A stretch of DNA of 28,580 bases from NCBI GenBank assembly GCA_011055585.1, contig DRGT01000073.1:1-28580 (forward strand), in the 5' to 3' direction. The translations under genes were made by a program, and so were the position numbers. Below, piece after piece: positions 14,811-22,914 of the stretch; the first letter of the stretch is position 1; every line of letters begins with the position of its first letter. The DNA is from Candidatus Nitrosopumilus sp. (GTDB lineage: Archaea; Thermoproteota; Nitrososphaeria; Nitrososphaerales; Nitrosopumilaceae). Below the pieces are notes generated by a model, which saw only the letters and a program-made list of their open reading frames with translations, had not been told where the DNA came from and did no database searches.

Positions 14811-14987
14811 CTAATTCTTTCTTCTAAAAAATTTGGTTAATTTATCTACTGCCACATCAAGTGGACATGACTCACAAGATACAGATGAATGATTATCAAA
14901 ATGTTTTTCAAATTTTTCTCTAGATTCAAAAATGGCATCGCATTTTTCACAATAAATTTTGCTTACATTTTTCTTTGAATTTTCCAT
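14811..14987 (-). CDS. Small C2H2 zinc-finger protein, 58 aa
   Basis: An ORF starting with ATG at 14987. It has a classical C2H2 finger: C13-x2-C16-x12-H29-x3-H33 (YCEKCDAIFESREKFEKHF...H), followed by a second Cys pair C38-x2-C41 and a basic C-terminal helix (DKLTKFFRRKN). Basic helix and finger suggest nucleic-acid or protein binding. It lies 50 bases upstream of the DsbA-like gene, which has its own TATA box. The exact partner is unknown. Confidence 0.7.
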   Translation of the reverse strand: MENSKKNVSKIYCEKCDAIFESREKFEKHFDNHSSVSCESCPLDVAVDKLTKFFRRKN

Positions 14988-15100
14988 AATACCATCTTTA
15001 CATCTTAGAGCTTATAAACATCTGCCAGAAGTTTAATAGTTTACAATAGATTTCTAGACAAATTCATCACTGGGTTTTTCATCTTTGTATTTGGAACTTT

Positions 15101-15311
15101 ATGACTTTATACTGCAAGATACTATGAAAAACCAAAAAAATATTCATTAATTGCATACAATGTGTTTGGGAATCAAAATACAATTGGTGGTTTGAGAACA
15201 GAATTTCAAACAAAACAAGTGGCAACTTGTTTTTAAAAACATTATCAAAAGTCTTTTCCACAGTACGATTTTTCTATATCATCTGAACTATCACAGAAAG
15301 AAAAAAAATAA
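15101..15311 (+). pseudogene. Decayed gene: one frameshift and one in-frame stop
   Basis: In the 340-base gap 14988-15327 the plus strand holds an ATG (15101, MTLY) followed by a frame change to an open frame from 15105. That frame reads YTARYYEKPKKYSLIAYNVF and then GNQNTIGGLRTEF, meets TAA at 15234, and continues in the same frame as KHYQKSFPQYDFSI to a second stop at 15309-15311. The composition is clearly protein-like on both sides of the stop, about 68 codons in all. It looks like a small thaumarchaeal conserved protein broken by one indel and one nonsense change. No function is known to me. Readthrough or sequencing error are alternatives. Confidence 0.55.
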
Positions 15312-15327
15312 TCTTTAGTATTTTAAA

Positions 15328-15696
15328 TCATAGATAGTGAATTTTCTGATGATTGTTGTACTCTACCTCATATTGAGTCACAAATCCACAATGAGCACAT
15401 GAAAACATCTCTGCCACAGGCTTTGCTTTCCGTTCAATTGTTTTTCCAGATAATGATTTTATCAAGATAACATTGGAGTTAGATATTACAGCAAAGTTTC
15501 GAGATTCTCCAATTGAATCTAAAAATTCTTTGATGGCATCAATTACCTCGTTTTTATCAATACTTTGAGAATCTTCAATTGGGGATAGAGTAAATTCACC
15601 GATTTTTAAAGTAGGAACAGCAGCTACCTGATCTGAAACGTAGACAAGTAATTCATGTTTGATTGATTCCACTTCACTACAGTCTACTGTAAGCAT
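15328..15696 (-). CDS. Hypothetical protein with C-terminal C2H2 zinc finger, 122 aa
   Basis: An ATG-started cytosolic protein. The N-terminal 90 residues read as an alpha/beta domain with strands (FAVISNSNVILIKSL) and no family I can name. The C-terminus is a classical finger: C100-x2-C103-x12-H116-x3-H120, two residues before the end. It may be a DNA- or RNA-binding regulator. It is divergent from the 15784 gene across an 87-base gap that carries AT-rich promoter-like sequence (catattttagtttaac). Confidence 0.7.
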   Translation of the reverse strand: MLTVDCSEVESIKHELLVYVSDQVAAVPTLKIGEFTLSPIEDSQSIDKNEVIDAIKEFLDSIGESRNFAVISNSNVILIKSLSGKTIERKAKPVAEMFSCAHCGFVTQYEVEYNNHQKIHYL

Positions 15697-15783
15697 ACTA
15701 TACCATTCAAAATTTCATATTTTAGTTTAACATGGAGAAGATTTTATGACGGAATTATTCACATACCTTTACATAATTTAGAC

Positions 15784-16170
15784 ATGAAAGATTCAGAAAC
15801 ATTTGGCGTTGAGAAGGGATTTGGAGAACAAGTAGTCTCATGGCTAAATGGGCAGACAACAAAATCAAAGTCAAAGTTTGAAGCAAGGCTTTATGGTTAT
15901 GATATTTCAACAAAAAATTTTGGAGAATTTGAAATGTTTTCGTGGATGGGGGACGTTCAAACAGCCAGAAAACTCATTATCAAAGCTAGCAATAGATTCA
16001 AAGTCCGAGTAATAGAAGGCGGATACAAACCAAAAGAACGGACATTTACAATGAAACAATCCGATTATGCAATGGTTAGAAAGGGAGACAGAATAATAGG
16101 GCATTTAGAATTTGAAACTTCAAGACTTGGTTTTAAAAAATGGAAATTAAAAGATGAAGAACGAAGATAA
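15784..16170 (+). CDS. Hypothetical protein, 128 aa
   Basis: A soluble basic alpha/beta protein opening MKDSETFGVEKGFGEQVVSW. The C-terminal third is beta-rich and basic (KASNRFKVRVIEGGYKPKER, then GHLEFETSRLGFKKWKL). The last 17 bases overlap the following dehydrogenase gene in another frame, so both are likely co-transcribed. No family recognised and no membrane segment. Confidence 0.65.
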   Translation: MKDSETFGVEKGFGEQVVSWLNGQTTKSKSKFEARLYGYDISTKNFGEFEMFSWMGDVQTARKLIIKASNRFKVRVIEGGYKPKERTFTMKQSDYAMVRKGDRIIGHLEFETSRLGFKKWKLKDEERR

Positions 16171-17053
16171 AATTGGACTAGTTGGTACAGGAATGCTTGG
16201 AAATGCAGTTGGATTGCATTTGCTAGAATCAGGTTATTCCTTAACAGCATACAATAGAACCAAAGAAAAAACCGCAGAATTAGAAAAAAAAGGTGCCACA
16301 ATTGTTGATAGCCCAAAAAAAGTAACAGAGTCCTCAGATCTTGTGATTACATGTGTAAAAGATGCTAGTGCCATTAGACAGGTATCCTTTGAAAAAAATG
16401 GCATCATTGAAGGAAAACATGGTGATTTAATTGTGGCAGATATGAGTACCATAAATCCAATAGAAACAAGAAAGATTGCAAGTGAATTCAAAAAAAATGG
16501 GATCACTATGCTAGATACTCCTGTGATGGGAGGACCAAATGTTGCAATTAATGGTAAATTAGTTGTAATGGCGTCAGGTGATGAAAATGCATTTAACAAA
16601 TTCAAAAATGTTTTTGAGACAATTGGAAACCAAGTCTTTTTCCTTGGCAAAAATGGAGTTGCGCATTCAGTAAAGCTTGCAATGAATCTTCAGATTGCAA
16701 TGCTAGCTCTCGCACTCTCTGAAGGAATTACTTTAGCACGAGCAACATCTGTAGAGCCTGAAGTATTTCTAAAAATTCTAAATTCAACTTATTTTAAAAC
16801 AGGAATGAGTGAGAATAAAGCCTTCAAGATGATAAAAGATGAATTCAAACCAACATTTACTCTAAATAATCTGAAAAAAGATCTTAACACGATTAATGAG
16901 ACAGCAAAATCTTTCGGAGTTAAATTACCAATGAGTTCTAGGGCAGAAGAAATCTACAAAAAAGCTATTGAAAATGGATTTGGCGATCTTGATTATACTG
17001 GTATTTTGGCTTATCTAAAACAAGCTACAAAGGCAGAGAATTTGCAAAATTAA
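16154..17053 (+). CDS. NAD(P)-dependent beta-hydroxyacid dehydrogenase (3-hydroxyisobutyrate dehydrogenase family)
   Basis: A 299-residue enzyme of the HIBADH/glyoxylate-succinic semialdehyde reductase family. Rossmann motif [12 protein letters not shown] at 8-19; substrate loop [11 protein letters not shown] (121-131); catalytic lysine K174 in [11 protein letters not shown], with N178. The N-R pair in TAYNRT (31-36) at the end of the second strand suggests NADP preference. It oxidises or reduces a short 3-hydroxy acid or semialdehyde. Candidates in this lineage are malonic or succinic semialdehyde, intermediates of the 3-hydroxypropionate/4-hydroxybutyrate cycle, but that is only inference. 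It overlaps the preceding gene by 17 bases and precedes the SDR gene by 28. Confidence 0.88.
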   Translation: MKNEDKIGLVGTGMLGNAVGLHLLESGYSLTAYNRTKEKTAELEKKGATIVDSPKKVTESSDLVITCVKDASAIRQVSFEKNGIIEGKHGDLIVADMSTINPIETRKIASEFKKNGITMLDTPVMGGPNVAINGKLVVMASGDENAFNKFKNVFETIGNQVFFLGKNGVAHSVKLAMNLQIAMLALALSEGITLARATSVEPEVFLKILNSTYFKTGMSENKAFKMIKDEFKPTFTLNNLKKDLNTINETAKSFGVKLPMSSRAEEIYKKAIENGFGDLDYTGILAYLKQATKAENLQN

Positions 17054-17081
17054 TTTAAGATAAGAGGTTCTGCATAAAATA

Positions 17082-17843
17082 ATGCGACTAAAAGACAAAG
17101 TTGCAATTGTAACTGGAGCATCAAGCGATATCGGTACTAGTATTGTAAAGCGATTTGTAGGGGAAGGAGCGATTGTTGTTCTTTTAGGTAGAAAACTTGA
17201 ATCTTTAGAAAAAGTTCGAAAGGAAGTTGGTAATGAAGAAAAAACAGCTTCAATGACTTGCGACATTACAGATGAAGCACAGATTTCCCAAGCAGTTGAT
17301 CAAGTTATGGACAAATATGGCAAGATTGACATTTTGGTAAATGGAGCAGGTGCATTAAATGATCCAATTCACTTTCATGAAATGCCAGATGCTGAAATTA
17401 AAAAAATGATAGATGTTAACGTTCATGGAGTTTTCAAGCCTACAAAGGCAGTGCTCAATAAAATGAGTCAAGTAAAAAGCGGGGTCATCATAAACATTGG
17501 TTCAATTTCAAGTGAGAGGGCAATACCAAGGGTACACTTGGCAGTTTATTCAGCAACTAAAGCTGCTGTAAGCATGTTTACAAAAGCAATTGCAGTTGAA
17601 TATGCAAGAAGAAATATTCGTTGCAATTGTATTAATCCAGGAATAATTAACTCTGGAATGATCAAACCATATCTTGAAGATCCTAATGCAAGAAAGGTAC
17701 TTGAAGACAGATTGCCACTAAATAGAATAGGTGAACCAATTGATGTTGCCAATGCAGTTTTGTTTATGGCGTCAGATGAGGCAAATTGGATTACTGGAAC
17801 AATTCTAGATGTAGATGGCGGAAAATCTGCTTCAGAGGCCTAA
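17082..17843 (+). CDS. Short-chain dehydrogenase/reductase (SDR, classical)
   Basis: A 253-residue classical SDR, similar in outline to 3-oxoacyl-ACP reductases and glucose dehydrogenases. The cofactor loop is TGASSDIG (11-18), with Asp in place of the usual second Gly; NGAG at 87-90 replaces NNAG; N113, the GSISS serine (about S143), Y156 and K160 (YSATK) complete the tetrad. GR at 36-37 suggests NADP. The substrate is unknown. It lies 28 bases after the hydroxyacid dehydrogenase on the same strand, suggesting a two-enzyme unit, and its stop overlaps the DUF99 stop by four bases. Confidence 0.9.
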   Translation: MRLKDKVAIVTGASSDIGTSIVKRFVGEGAIVVLLGRKLESLEKVRKEVGNEEKTASMTCDITDEAQISQAVDQVMDKYGKIDILVNGAGALNDPIHFHEMPDAEIKKMIDVNVHGVFKPTKAVLNKMSQVKSGVIINIGSISSERAIPRVHLAVYSATKAAVSMFTKAIAVEYARRNIRCNCINPGIINSGMIKPYLEDPNARKVLEDRLPLNRIGEPIDVANAVLFMASDEANWITGTILDVDGGKSASEA

Positions 17844-18409
17844 TCATTAAGTAATGTTTTTGCAAGTAGTTGTGCTAATCGAAGTGGTTCAGGTAATGCA
17901 CCCTGTAAAGTAAGATCATTAAGAAGGTGTTTTACATCTGATAATTCACAGCCTTCTTTTCTAACAAATACATCAAAAGATGTTTTAAGATTAATTTTTT
18001 CTCTATCTCCAAGTTTTTCGTATTCTTCAATTTTTTCTTTCCAAGAGTTTGGAAAGTGATGTTTGATGGCCTTCTCAATTCCTGTGGAGTCTTGATATGT
18101 AACTCCAATTACTGGTATCTGTAATTTTTCATGAATTTTTTTTATGTTAACCATATTGTACATCGATATTATAATTCCAGAAATCAAAACATAGCTGATA
18201 TCAGGCCTGCCAAGTTTTTCATGCATTTTAATAATTTCATCAGTGGCATCATTTCCAGATATAGTAGCATTACCAAAAACAAAGCCATCAATTACAAAAT
18301 CTCTACGCATCACTATGCCTGCAAGAACTGATTTTTCAGAATCTTGTTTGAAGCTTTCTGCAATAGCAAGTCCTCTCAAACCTTTTTTTTCAAGCCGAAG
18401 GTTTCTCAC
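17840..18409 (-). CDS. DUF99 (UPF0215) family protein
   Basis: A 189-residue cytosolic protein of the archaeal DUF99 family, related by fold to endonuclease V/RNase H-like proteins, with function not established. Visible family segments are GLRGLAIAESF (11-21), VIDGFVFG with a conserved Asp, and YVLISGIIISMYNMVNI. It starts with GTG at 18409, and its first 20 bases overlap the end of a 41-codon membrane microprotein gene, implying an operon. Convergent with the SDR gene by a four-base overlap. Confidence 0.85.
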   Translation of the reverse strand: MRNLRLEKKGLRGLAIAESFKQDSEKSVLAGIVMRRDFVIDGFVFGNATISGNDATDEIIKMHEKLGRPDISYVLISGIIISMYNMVNIKKIHEKLQIPVIGVTYQDSTGIEKAIKHHFPNSWKEKIEEYEKLGDREKINLKTSFDVFVRKEGCELSDVKHLLNDLTLQGALPEPLRLAQLLAKTLLND

Positions 18410-18515
18410 TTTTTCTTCTCCTCAGAAAAGCCATGTAGCTCAAACCTGAAACTACTATTATTACTCCAGTCAATATGGACCAAAAAGTAAATGGTATGAG
18501 ATCAGATTCGGCCAT
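18390..18515 (-). CDS. Single-pass membrane microprotein, 41 aa
   Basis: An ATG-started ORF: an acidic N-terminus (MAESDL), one hydrophobic segment (about residues 7-30, FTFWSILTGVIIVVSGLSYM), then a basic tail (LRRRKSEKPSA). By the positive-inside rule the C-terminus faces the cytoplasm. It overlaps the DUF99 start by 20 bases. No named family. Confidence 0.6.
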   Translation of the reverse strand: MAESDLIPFTFWSILTGVIIVVSGLSYMAFLRRRKSEKPSA

Positions 18516-18567
18516 CTATTATTTTCTAAAGTTAAACATCTAAATACATTTGAAACTGACAAATTTT

Positions 18568-18777
18568 ATGCCTGAAATCATTTGCCAAGATTGTGGGAAA
18601 CGACTCTATCATGAAAATGAAACCACGCTGAAAATCGAAGAGTCAATTCATAAGAAATTTTGTAGGAAGCAAGAAAATGAAATTCATAGTTATATGCATA
18701 GAGATAGTTCTCATCAAGGAACATTTGATTCAGAACGAGAAAATGATCTTTCTGGTAAACCAGTTCTAAAAAAGTAA
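18568..18777 (+). CDS. Small zinc-finger-like protein, 69 aa
   Basis: Begins with ATG at 18568 (a TTG at 18550 in the same frame would add six residues). It has C6-x2-C9 in ICQDCGKRLYH and H28-x3-C32 further on, giving a C2HC-type zinc site, then a long polar, probably disordered tail. Its upstream region is divergent from the membrane microprotein gene. No family recognised. The 79-base gap after it holds nothing recognisable. Confidence 0.65.
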   Translation: MPEIICQDCGKRLYHENETTLKIEESIHKKFCRKQENEIHSYMHRDSSHQGTFDSERENDLSGKPVLKK

Positions 18778-18856
18778 ACTTGAATCTTCACAGGCATGGT
18801 AAAAGGAGTTTCTAAGACTAGTGAATGACACCTTATTGCATCTAATTTTAAAAAAA

Positions 18857-21800
18857 TTACCTTACATGAAAGAAGTCTGATACCATTAAATCATGATACC
18901 ATAGTTGTGCAACATACATTCCAGGTTCATACGGTTTTGATAATACTTGATTAAACTTACCAGCTGGAGTATCTTTAAGTGCAATTTCATCTATACGTTC
19001 TCCTTTTTGGTCAAAGATATCAATGAAAATGTCTTCTCTAAAATTAATATAGGGTTTAACAATTGCGCCAGAGAGATATAACGTATCTTGTTCCATATAG
19101 ACTTCAATGACTGCTGATTTTGAACGCACCGGCAAGTATCTTTCTATCAATTGCTTAAGTTCTGAAAGATCATCCTTCACCTCTGTTGAGTCTCTATTTG
19201 CAAGGCCGGTCTTAATATCCTCCAGAACTGGATCAAATTTTGATTCATGTTTTCCATAGTTGGTTTCCCCAAAAACTTCTATAAAGTTCTCTAGTTCTTC
19301 ATACTCTCTTGCTAACTCTGTACCATCAAGTTCTGTTGTGCCATATTCTCTAACAATTCTTTCTTCAACATTTACCAGCTGTGATGTTTTGTGATCCATG
19401 TATTGTAGCATTACTACATAGAGTCCTGGTTCAGTAGGTGCATGCCATTGAGTGAAAAACTTGCCATGTTTTGTATCCGTAAATTCCAAGTTACTATGAA
19501 TCTCACCTGATGCTTCATAAACTGTCACGTACAAGTCCTGTCTCATGCCTTTTTTCCAAAGACCATCGGGTTTGTTCACAAATCCTTCTAAAATCCAAAT
19601 ATCATTCTCCAAATCATAACTAATATCGTATATGATATTGTCATTTTTTAGAGGAAGATGTTCAGCTAGATAATGTCGTATTTCACTTATCTGAGATTCA
19701 GCATCTATAAAATTACCATAGTCAATTAGCTCTGATGCGTCATCAGTCATTGCTACGAATTCATCTGAATAAGGAGCAAAATCGGCATTGTAGAAATTTG
19801 ATACAGTTGCAGAAAGAAAGTCTAATTGTTTTCTATATTCAATTCTCTTTAGTTCATCAGCACTATATCCTACATCTGAACCAAGTGGTTTATCAGCATA
19901 TGCAGTTGAAACTTGTCGCCATTCTGAAAATAGATCGCGTACCATAATGTCAGCACTATCTAGATCATTTTGGACTACAAGATTTCTTGCAATGTTTATT
20001 CTTTCTTTCATATCTTCTGTAAAGTCTTCATAGCCTGGCAAGAATCTATTATTTACTAATCCTACTTCAATCAAGTTTTCAATTGATTTTGCTCTTTGTA
20101 AAATATCACTTGCTCTAATTTTGTATGCATCTTTGGAATAAGAATCCAATTCATCTTTTATTTCAGGGGCTATTTCACTAGCCCATGTTAACAATACTTC
20201 GATTCTGTCAATTCTACTAACAGAAGGATTTCCAGCAGCCATTTGCTCAGCTGTGTTTAAAATTTTCAAAGCGTTGTTAATTGTAAACAGATTTTTTTGA
20301 TCAGCTTGAATTTCAGCCTTGTTTTTCATTGTTTCATACTCAAATTTTAAAATAGAGATTGGACTTCGTTTTTCTCTTAATTCATTCATAGAAGCATCAA
20401 ATTCTGAAACAATTTCTAAAATTTCATCAATTGATGCTGCGTCTTCAACTTGAAGTAAAAGTGTCTCCCATCCATCAACTAATTCAGAATCAATATTGAT
20501 GCTTTTGGAGATTTCTACTGCTTTTGAAATTCTAGAAGAAGCATCAATTACTCTTTTCATATTTTTTATTTCTAATTCAGCGTCCAAAATGTTGTCAATT
20601 GAGGTTGCCAATTCTAAGTCAGATGCGAGATTATCCCACTCTGGCTTGATTAGATTTGCTAATTCGGAATTATTTTCAGCATCAGATGCTATGAATCGGT
20701 CAACATTTTCTAATTCTCTTAAGAGTAAAGCAGTCTCATACAGTTTTGCTACCTTGTCTTTAGGCTCAAGTAATTTTTCAATAGTGTCTTTATTCATTAG
20801 AGATGACTTTGTTGTTTCCCATTCATTTTGGACTAAATTAAACAGAGGGCTATCCTTTCTGGAAATTATGTCAAGATATCGTGATTGGGTAAGAAGTTCT
20901 ACAAGATCATTTAATTCAGCTGAATATACTGGTCCTGTTCCACGTGCAAAGATAAATGCGAGTTCTTCTTTGACATCTCTACTCATTAAAGAGAAATTCT
21001 TTGTCATTAAGTTTAGCAGAGTTTCTTCTAATTCCTGGAAAGAAAGAGCTTTATGTGCTTCCACTTTGATTGGATCTACATTTGTTAGTGAGACAAAAAC
21101 ATCGTTTAATTTATCAACACCTGTGTTTGTATCTCCAATTTCATAATAGAAGATTGATGAAAAGATTACTCTATCTATTGACTGTGCAACATCAAATGAC
21201 ATTTTTCCATCTTCAACAAGTTTAGAAGTTGAATCTAATGCTGAAGTTACAGATGTTCTAAATGATGGTTTTATCTCAAAAAGTTCATCTTCAATTAAAT
21301 AAGATTCCCATAAATCAATATAGAGTTCCTCTAATTCAAGAATGGTGATGCTTGATACACTATCAGATATACTTTGTAATTTTGTTGAATAATCATCCAA
21401 GTTTTCATTGGTTTTTTCTCCAATAGAGTTAATTTTATCAGAAACTAATTGTACTGCTAAATCAAAATATTCAGAACCAGTTGGTTCAGCATAAATGGAG
21501 TTAGATACTGAAAAATAAGACTGTGTAGAATAATCACCATAAAATATTCTAATTTCATATTCTCCAGTTATTGCACAAACTTTTCCTTTAAGTGGTATAG
21601 GTTCTGTGATAAACAAACCATTTGATAATGGAACTAGTTGTTGTATTTGACATAAGTCACCATTTGGATTAATTATCTGCATGATAAGAAATGCATCAGG
21701 CAAAACATTTGCAAGACTTCCAAATACAAAGATGCTTTCTCCTTTTTCAAAAGTGCCAAAATTATCTAAAAGAGTGATTCTATCTGAGGCCTGGCTAAAT

Positions 21801-21859
21801 ACAGTAGATGGTACTAGCAAAATAAAAGCAAATGCTATGACAATAAATGGTTTATTCAC
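18857..21859 (-). CDS. Large secreted protein: helical spacer array with three beta-sandwich modules
   Basis: A 1000-residue exported protein starting with GTG at 21859. Signal peptide at 1-22 (cleavage likely after TVFS). A beta-sandwich module follows at about 26-120. Residues about 125-735 are almost all helical, with repeated acidic heptad-like segments (for example SKAVEISKSINIDSE), reading as a coiled-coil or spectrin-like stalk. The C-terminus has two related units: beta module 739-833, a helical hairpin 834-912, and beta module 913-1000, both beta modules ending with an EPGhYVhxL type strand. No membrane tail or sorting signal. Likely a cell-surface or S-layer-associated structural protein; no enzyme motif seen. 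Confidence 0.75.
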   Translation of the reverse strand: MNKPFIVIAFAFILLVPSTVFSQASDRITLLDNFGTFEKGESIFVFGSLANVLPDAFLIMQIINPNGDLCQIQQLVPLSNGLFITEPIPLKGKVCAITGEYEIRIFYGDYSTQSYFSVSNSIYAEPTGSEYFDLAVQLVSDKINSIGEKTNENLDDYSTKLQSISDSVSSITILELEELYIDLWESYLIEDELFEIKPSFRTSVTSALDSTSKLVEDGKMSFDVAQSIDRVIFSSIFYYEIGDTNTGVDKLNDVFVSLTNVDPIKVEAHKALSFQELEETLLNLMTKNFSLMSRDVKEELAFIFARGTGPVYSAELNDLVELLTQSRYLDIISRKDSPLFNLVQNEWETTKSSLMNKDTIEKLLEPKDKVAKLYETALLLRELENVDRFIASDAENNSELANLIKPEWDNLASDLELATSIDNILDAELEIKNMKRVIDASSRISKAVEISKSINIDSELVDGWETLLLQVEDAASIDEILEIVSEFDASMNELREKRSPISILKFEYETMKNKAEIQADQKNLFTINNALKILNTAEQMAAGNPSVSRIDRIEVLLTWASEIAPEIKDELDSYSKDAYKIRASDILQRAKSIENLIEVGLVNNRFLPGYEDFTEDMKERINIARNLVVQNDLDSADIMVRDLFSEWRQVSTAYADKPLGSDVGYSADELKRIEYRKQLDFLSATVSNFYNADFAPYSDEFVAMTDDASELIDYGNFIDAESQISEIRHYLAEHLPLKNDNIIYDISYDLENDIWILEGFVNKPDGLWKKGMRQDLYVTVYEASGEIHSNLEFTDTKHGKFFTQWHAPTEPGLYVVMLQYMDHKTSQLVNVEERIVREYGTTELDGTELAREYEELENFIEVFGETNYGKHESKFDPVLEDIKTGLANRDSTEVKDDLSELKQLIERYLPVRSKSAVIEVYMEQDTLYLSGAIVKPYINFREDIFIDIFDQKGERIDEIALKDTPAGKFNQVLSKPYEPGMYVAQLWYHDLMVSDFFHVR

Positions 21860-21946
21860 AAAGATCAGAAACTCAAGAATCCATACTTAAGGATTTGGCA
21901 GTAATGATCCGAATTTACTATTATTTAGAATCAATTTTGCCTGAAT

Positions 21947-22165
21947 TCAAGCAAATACAGATACACGAACATATTCACTATCTTGATTATTTTCTAGGTC
22001 AGAACCGTGAACATTGTTAACATGGAACATGCAATAATCATGAAATTGTTCAATTGTTCTCACACCGCAATTTTGGCAAATCATACTAATGGTCTCTTTA
22101 CACTCTGCACATTGAGTACATTTTACCAATACTCCACCACATTTTCTGCATGATTCATCAGGCAT
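21947..22165 (-). CDS. Cys-rich zinc-binding protein, 72 aa
   Basis: An ATG-started small protein with eight cysteines, in CRKC (6-9), CTQCAEC (16-22), CQNC (30-33) and C45, plus H42 and H48. This fits two zinc sites of rubredoxin/ribbon type. The last third is polar. A perfect GATTTTTAAAAATC palindrome centred 20 bases upstream is its likely TATA region. No named family. Confidence 0.7.
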   Translation of the reverse strand: MPDESCRKCGGVLVKCTQCAECKETISMICQNCGVRTIEQFHDYCMFHVNNVHGSDLENNQDSEYVRVSVFA

Positions 22166-22178
22166 TTCTTTTCAATAC

Positions 22179-22192
22179 GATTTTTAAAAATC
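22179..22192. promoter_or_regulatory. Palindromic TATA element between divergent genes
   Basis: GATTTTTAAAAATC, a perfect 14-bp palindrome. Leftward it sits about 20 bases from the 72-aa zinc protein ATG. Rightward it would start RNA near 22210, leaving a leader of about 74 bases before the methyltransferase. Confidence 0.4.
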
Positions 22193-22208
22193 TGAATATA
22201 AGGTAAGC

Positions 22209-22224
22209 GTAGAAATTGTTCTAC
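22209..22224 (+). promoter_or_regulatory. Hairpin in the methyltransferase leader
   Basis: GTAGAA and TTCTAC with a four-base loop (ATTG), about where rightward transcription from the palindromic TATA element would begin. Confidence 0.3.
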
Positions 22225-22274
22225 TCAATGATCAGTGAAAATGACCCCATACCCTGTTACACCTTAAGAAAAGT

Positions 22275-22279
22275 GGTGA
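22275..22279 (+). promoter_or_regulatory. Shine-Dalgarno-like site GGTGA
   Basis: GGTGA four bases before the TTG at 22284, complementary to the anti-Shine-Dalgarno end of archaeal 16S rRNA. It is unusual here, where most genes appear leaderless, and it supports the TTG as start. Confidence 0.4.
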
Positions 22280-22283
22280 AAAG

Positions 22284-22910
22284 TTGACCACAGATAAAGT
22301 AAAAAAAACATTTGACAAATGGGCAATAATTGGAAGAGCAGAATTAATGGAACGTGAACATGCAAAGTCAGTTGATAAATTTTTAAATTCTGTTTCTTTT
22401 AACAAACCATTTATGTTTCTTGACGTTGGTTGTGGGAACGGTTGGGTAGTCAGAAAAATTGCAGAGATGAAATTTTGTAAAAAAGTTGTGGGCATAGATA
22501 AAAGTAAAAACATGATTAAAAATTCAAAATCAAAGAAAAAATTTTCTAAAGAAGAATTTTTTCAAGCAGATATACAGTCATGGAAGTATAGAGGAAAATT
22601 TGATTATATTTTTTCAATGGAATCAATTTATTATTCAGAGTCATTAGATTTAGCACTAAAGAAAATTTTTAAACTCTTAAAAAATGGAGGTCAATTTTTT
22701 TGTGGTACTGATTTTTATAAAGACAATAAAGCAACATCAGGCTGGTCAAAGCAAATGAAACTTGAAATGCATTTACGATCAAAAAAAGAATGGCGAGAAT
22801 TATTCAAAAAACATGGTTTTAAAACAAAAACTAAACAAGTTAAAGATCCTAAAAGTCGAAAAAAGTGGAAAAGAGAGTTTGGTACTTTATTTATTATTGG
22901 AACAAAATAG
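22284..22910 (+). CDS. SAM-dependent methyltransferase, class I
   Basis: A 208-residue cytosolic methyltransferase. SAM-binding motif I is FLDVGCGNGWVVRKIA (46-61), followed by VVGIDKSKNMI (motif II), the acidic FFQADIQSW and the KNGGQFFCGTDF strand. It resembles the ubiquinone/menaquinone biosynthesis and general methyltransferase_11 group; the substrate cannot be told. The very basic C-terminus may bind nucleic acid or an acidic surface. Start is TTG at 22284 with an SD-like GGTGA before it. Convergent with the binding-protein gene, with a four-base gap. Confidence 0.85.
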   Translation: MTTDKVKKTFDKWAIIGRAELMEREHAKSVDKFLNSVSFNKPFMFLDVGCGNGWVVRKIAEMKFCKKVVGIDKSKNMIKNSKSKKKFSKEEFFQADIQSWKYRGKFDYIFSMESIYYSESLDLALKKIFKLLKNGGQFFCGTDFYKDNKATSGWSKQMKLEMHLRSKKEWRELFKKHGFKTKTKQVKDPKSRKKWKREFGTLFIIGTK

Positions 22911-22914
22911 CTGT

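Noticed and set aside
16234..16650. 138-codon minus-strand frame within the hydroxyacid dehydrogenase gene
   Set aside because: Shadow of a gene with intact Rossmann and catalytic motifs on the plus strand.
20496..21146. 216-codon open frame on the plus strand inside the 1000-aa protein gene
   Set aside because: It is antisense to a clearly coding, signal-peptide-bearing gene, has no family resemblance, and reflects the codon bias of the real gene.
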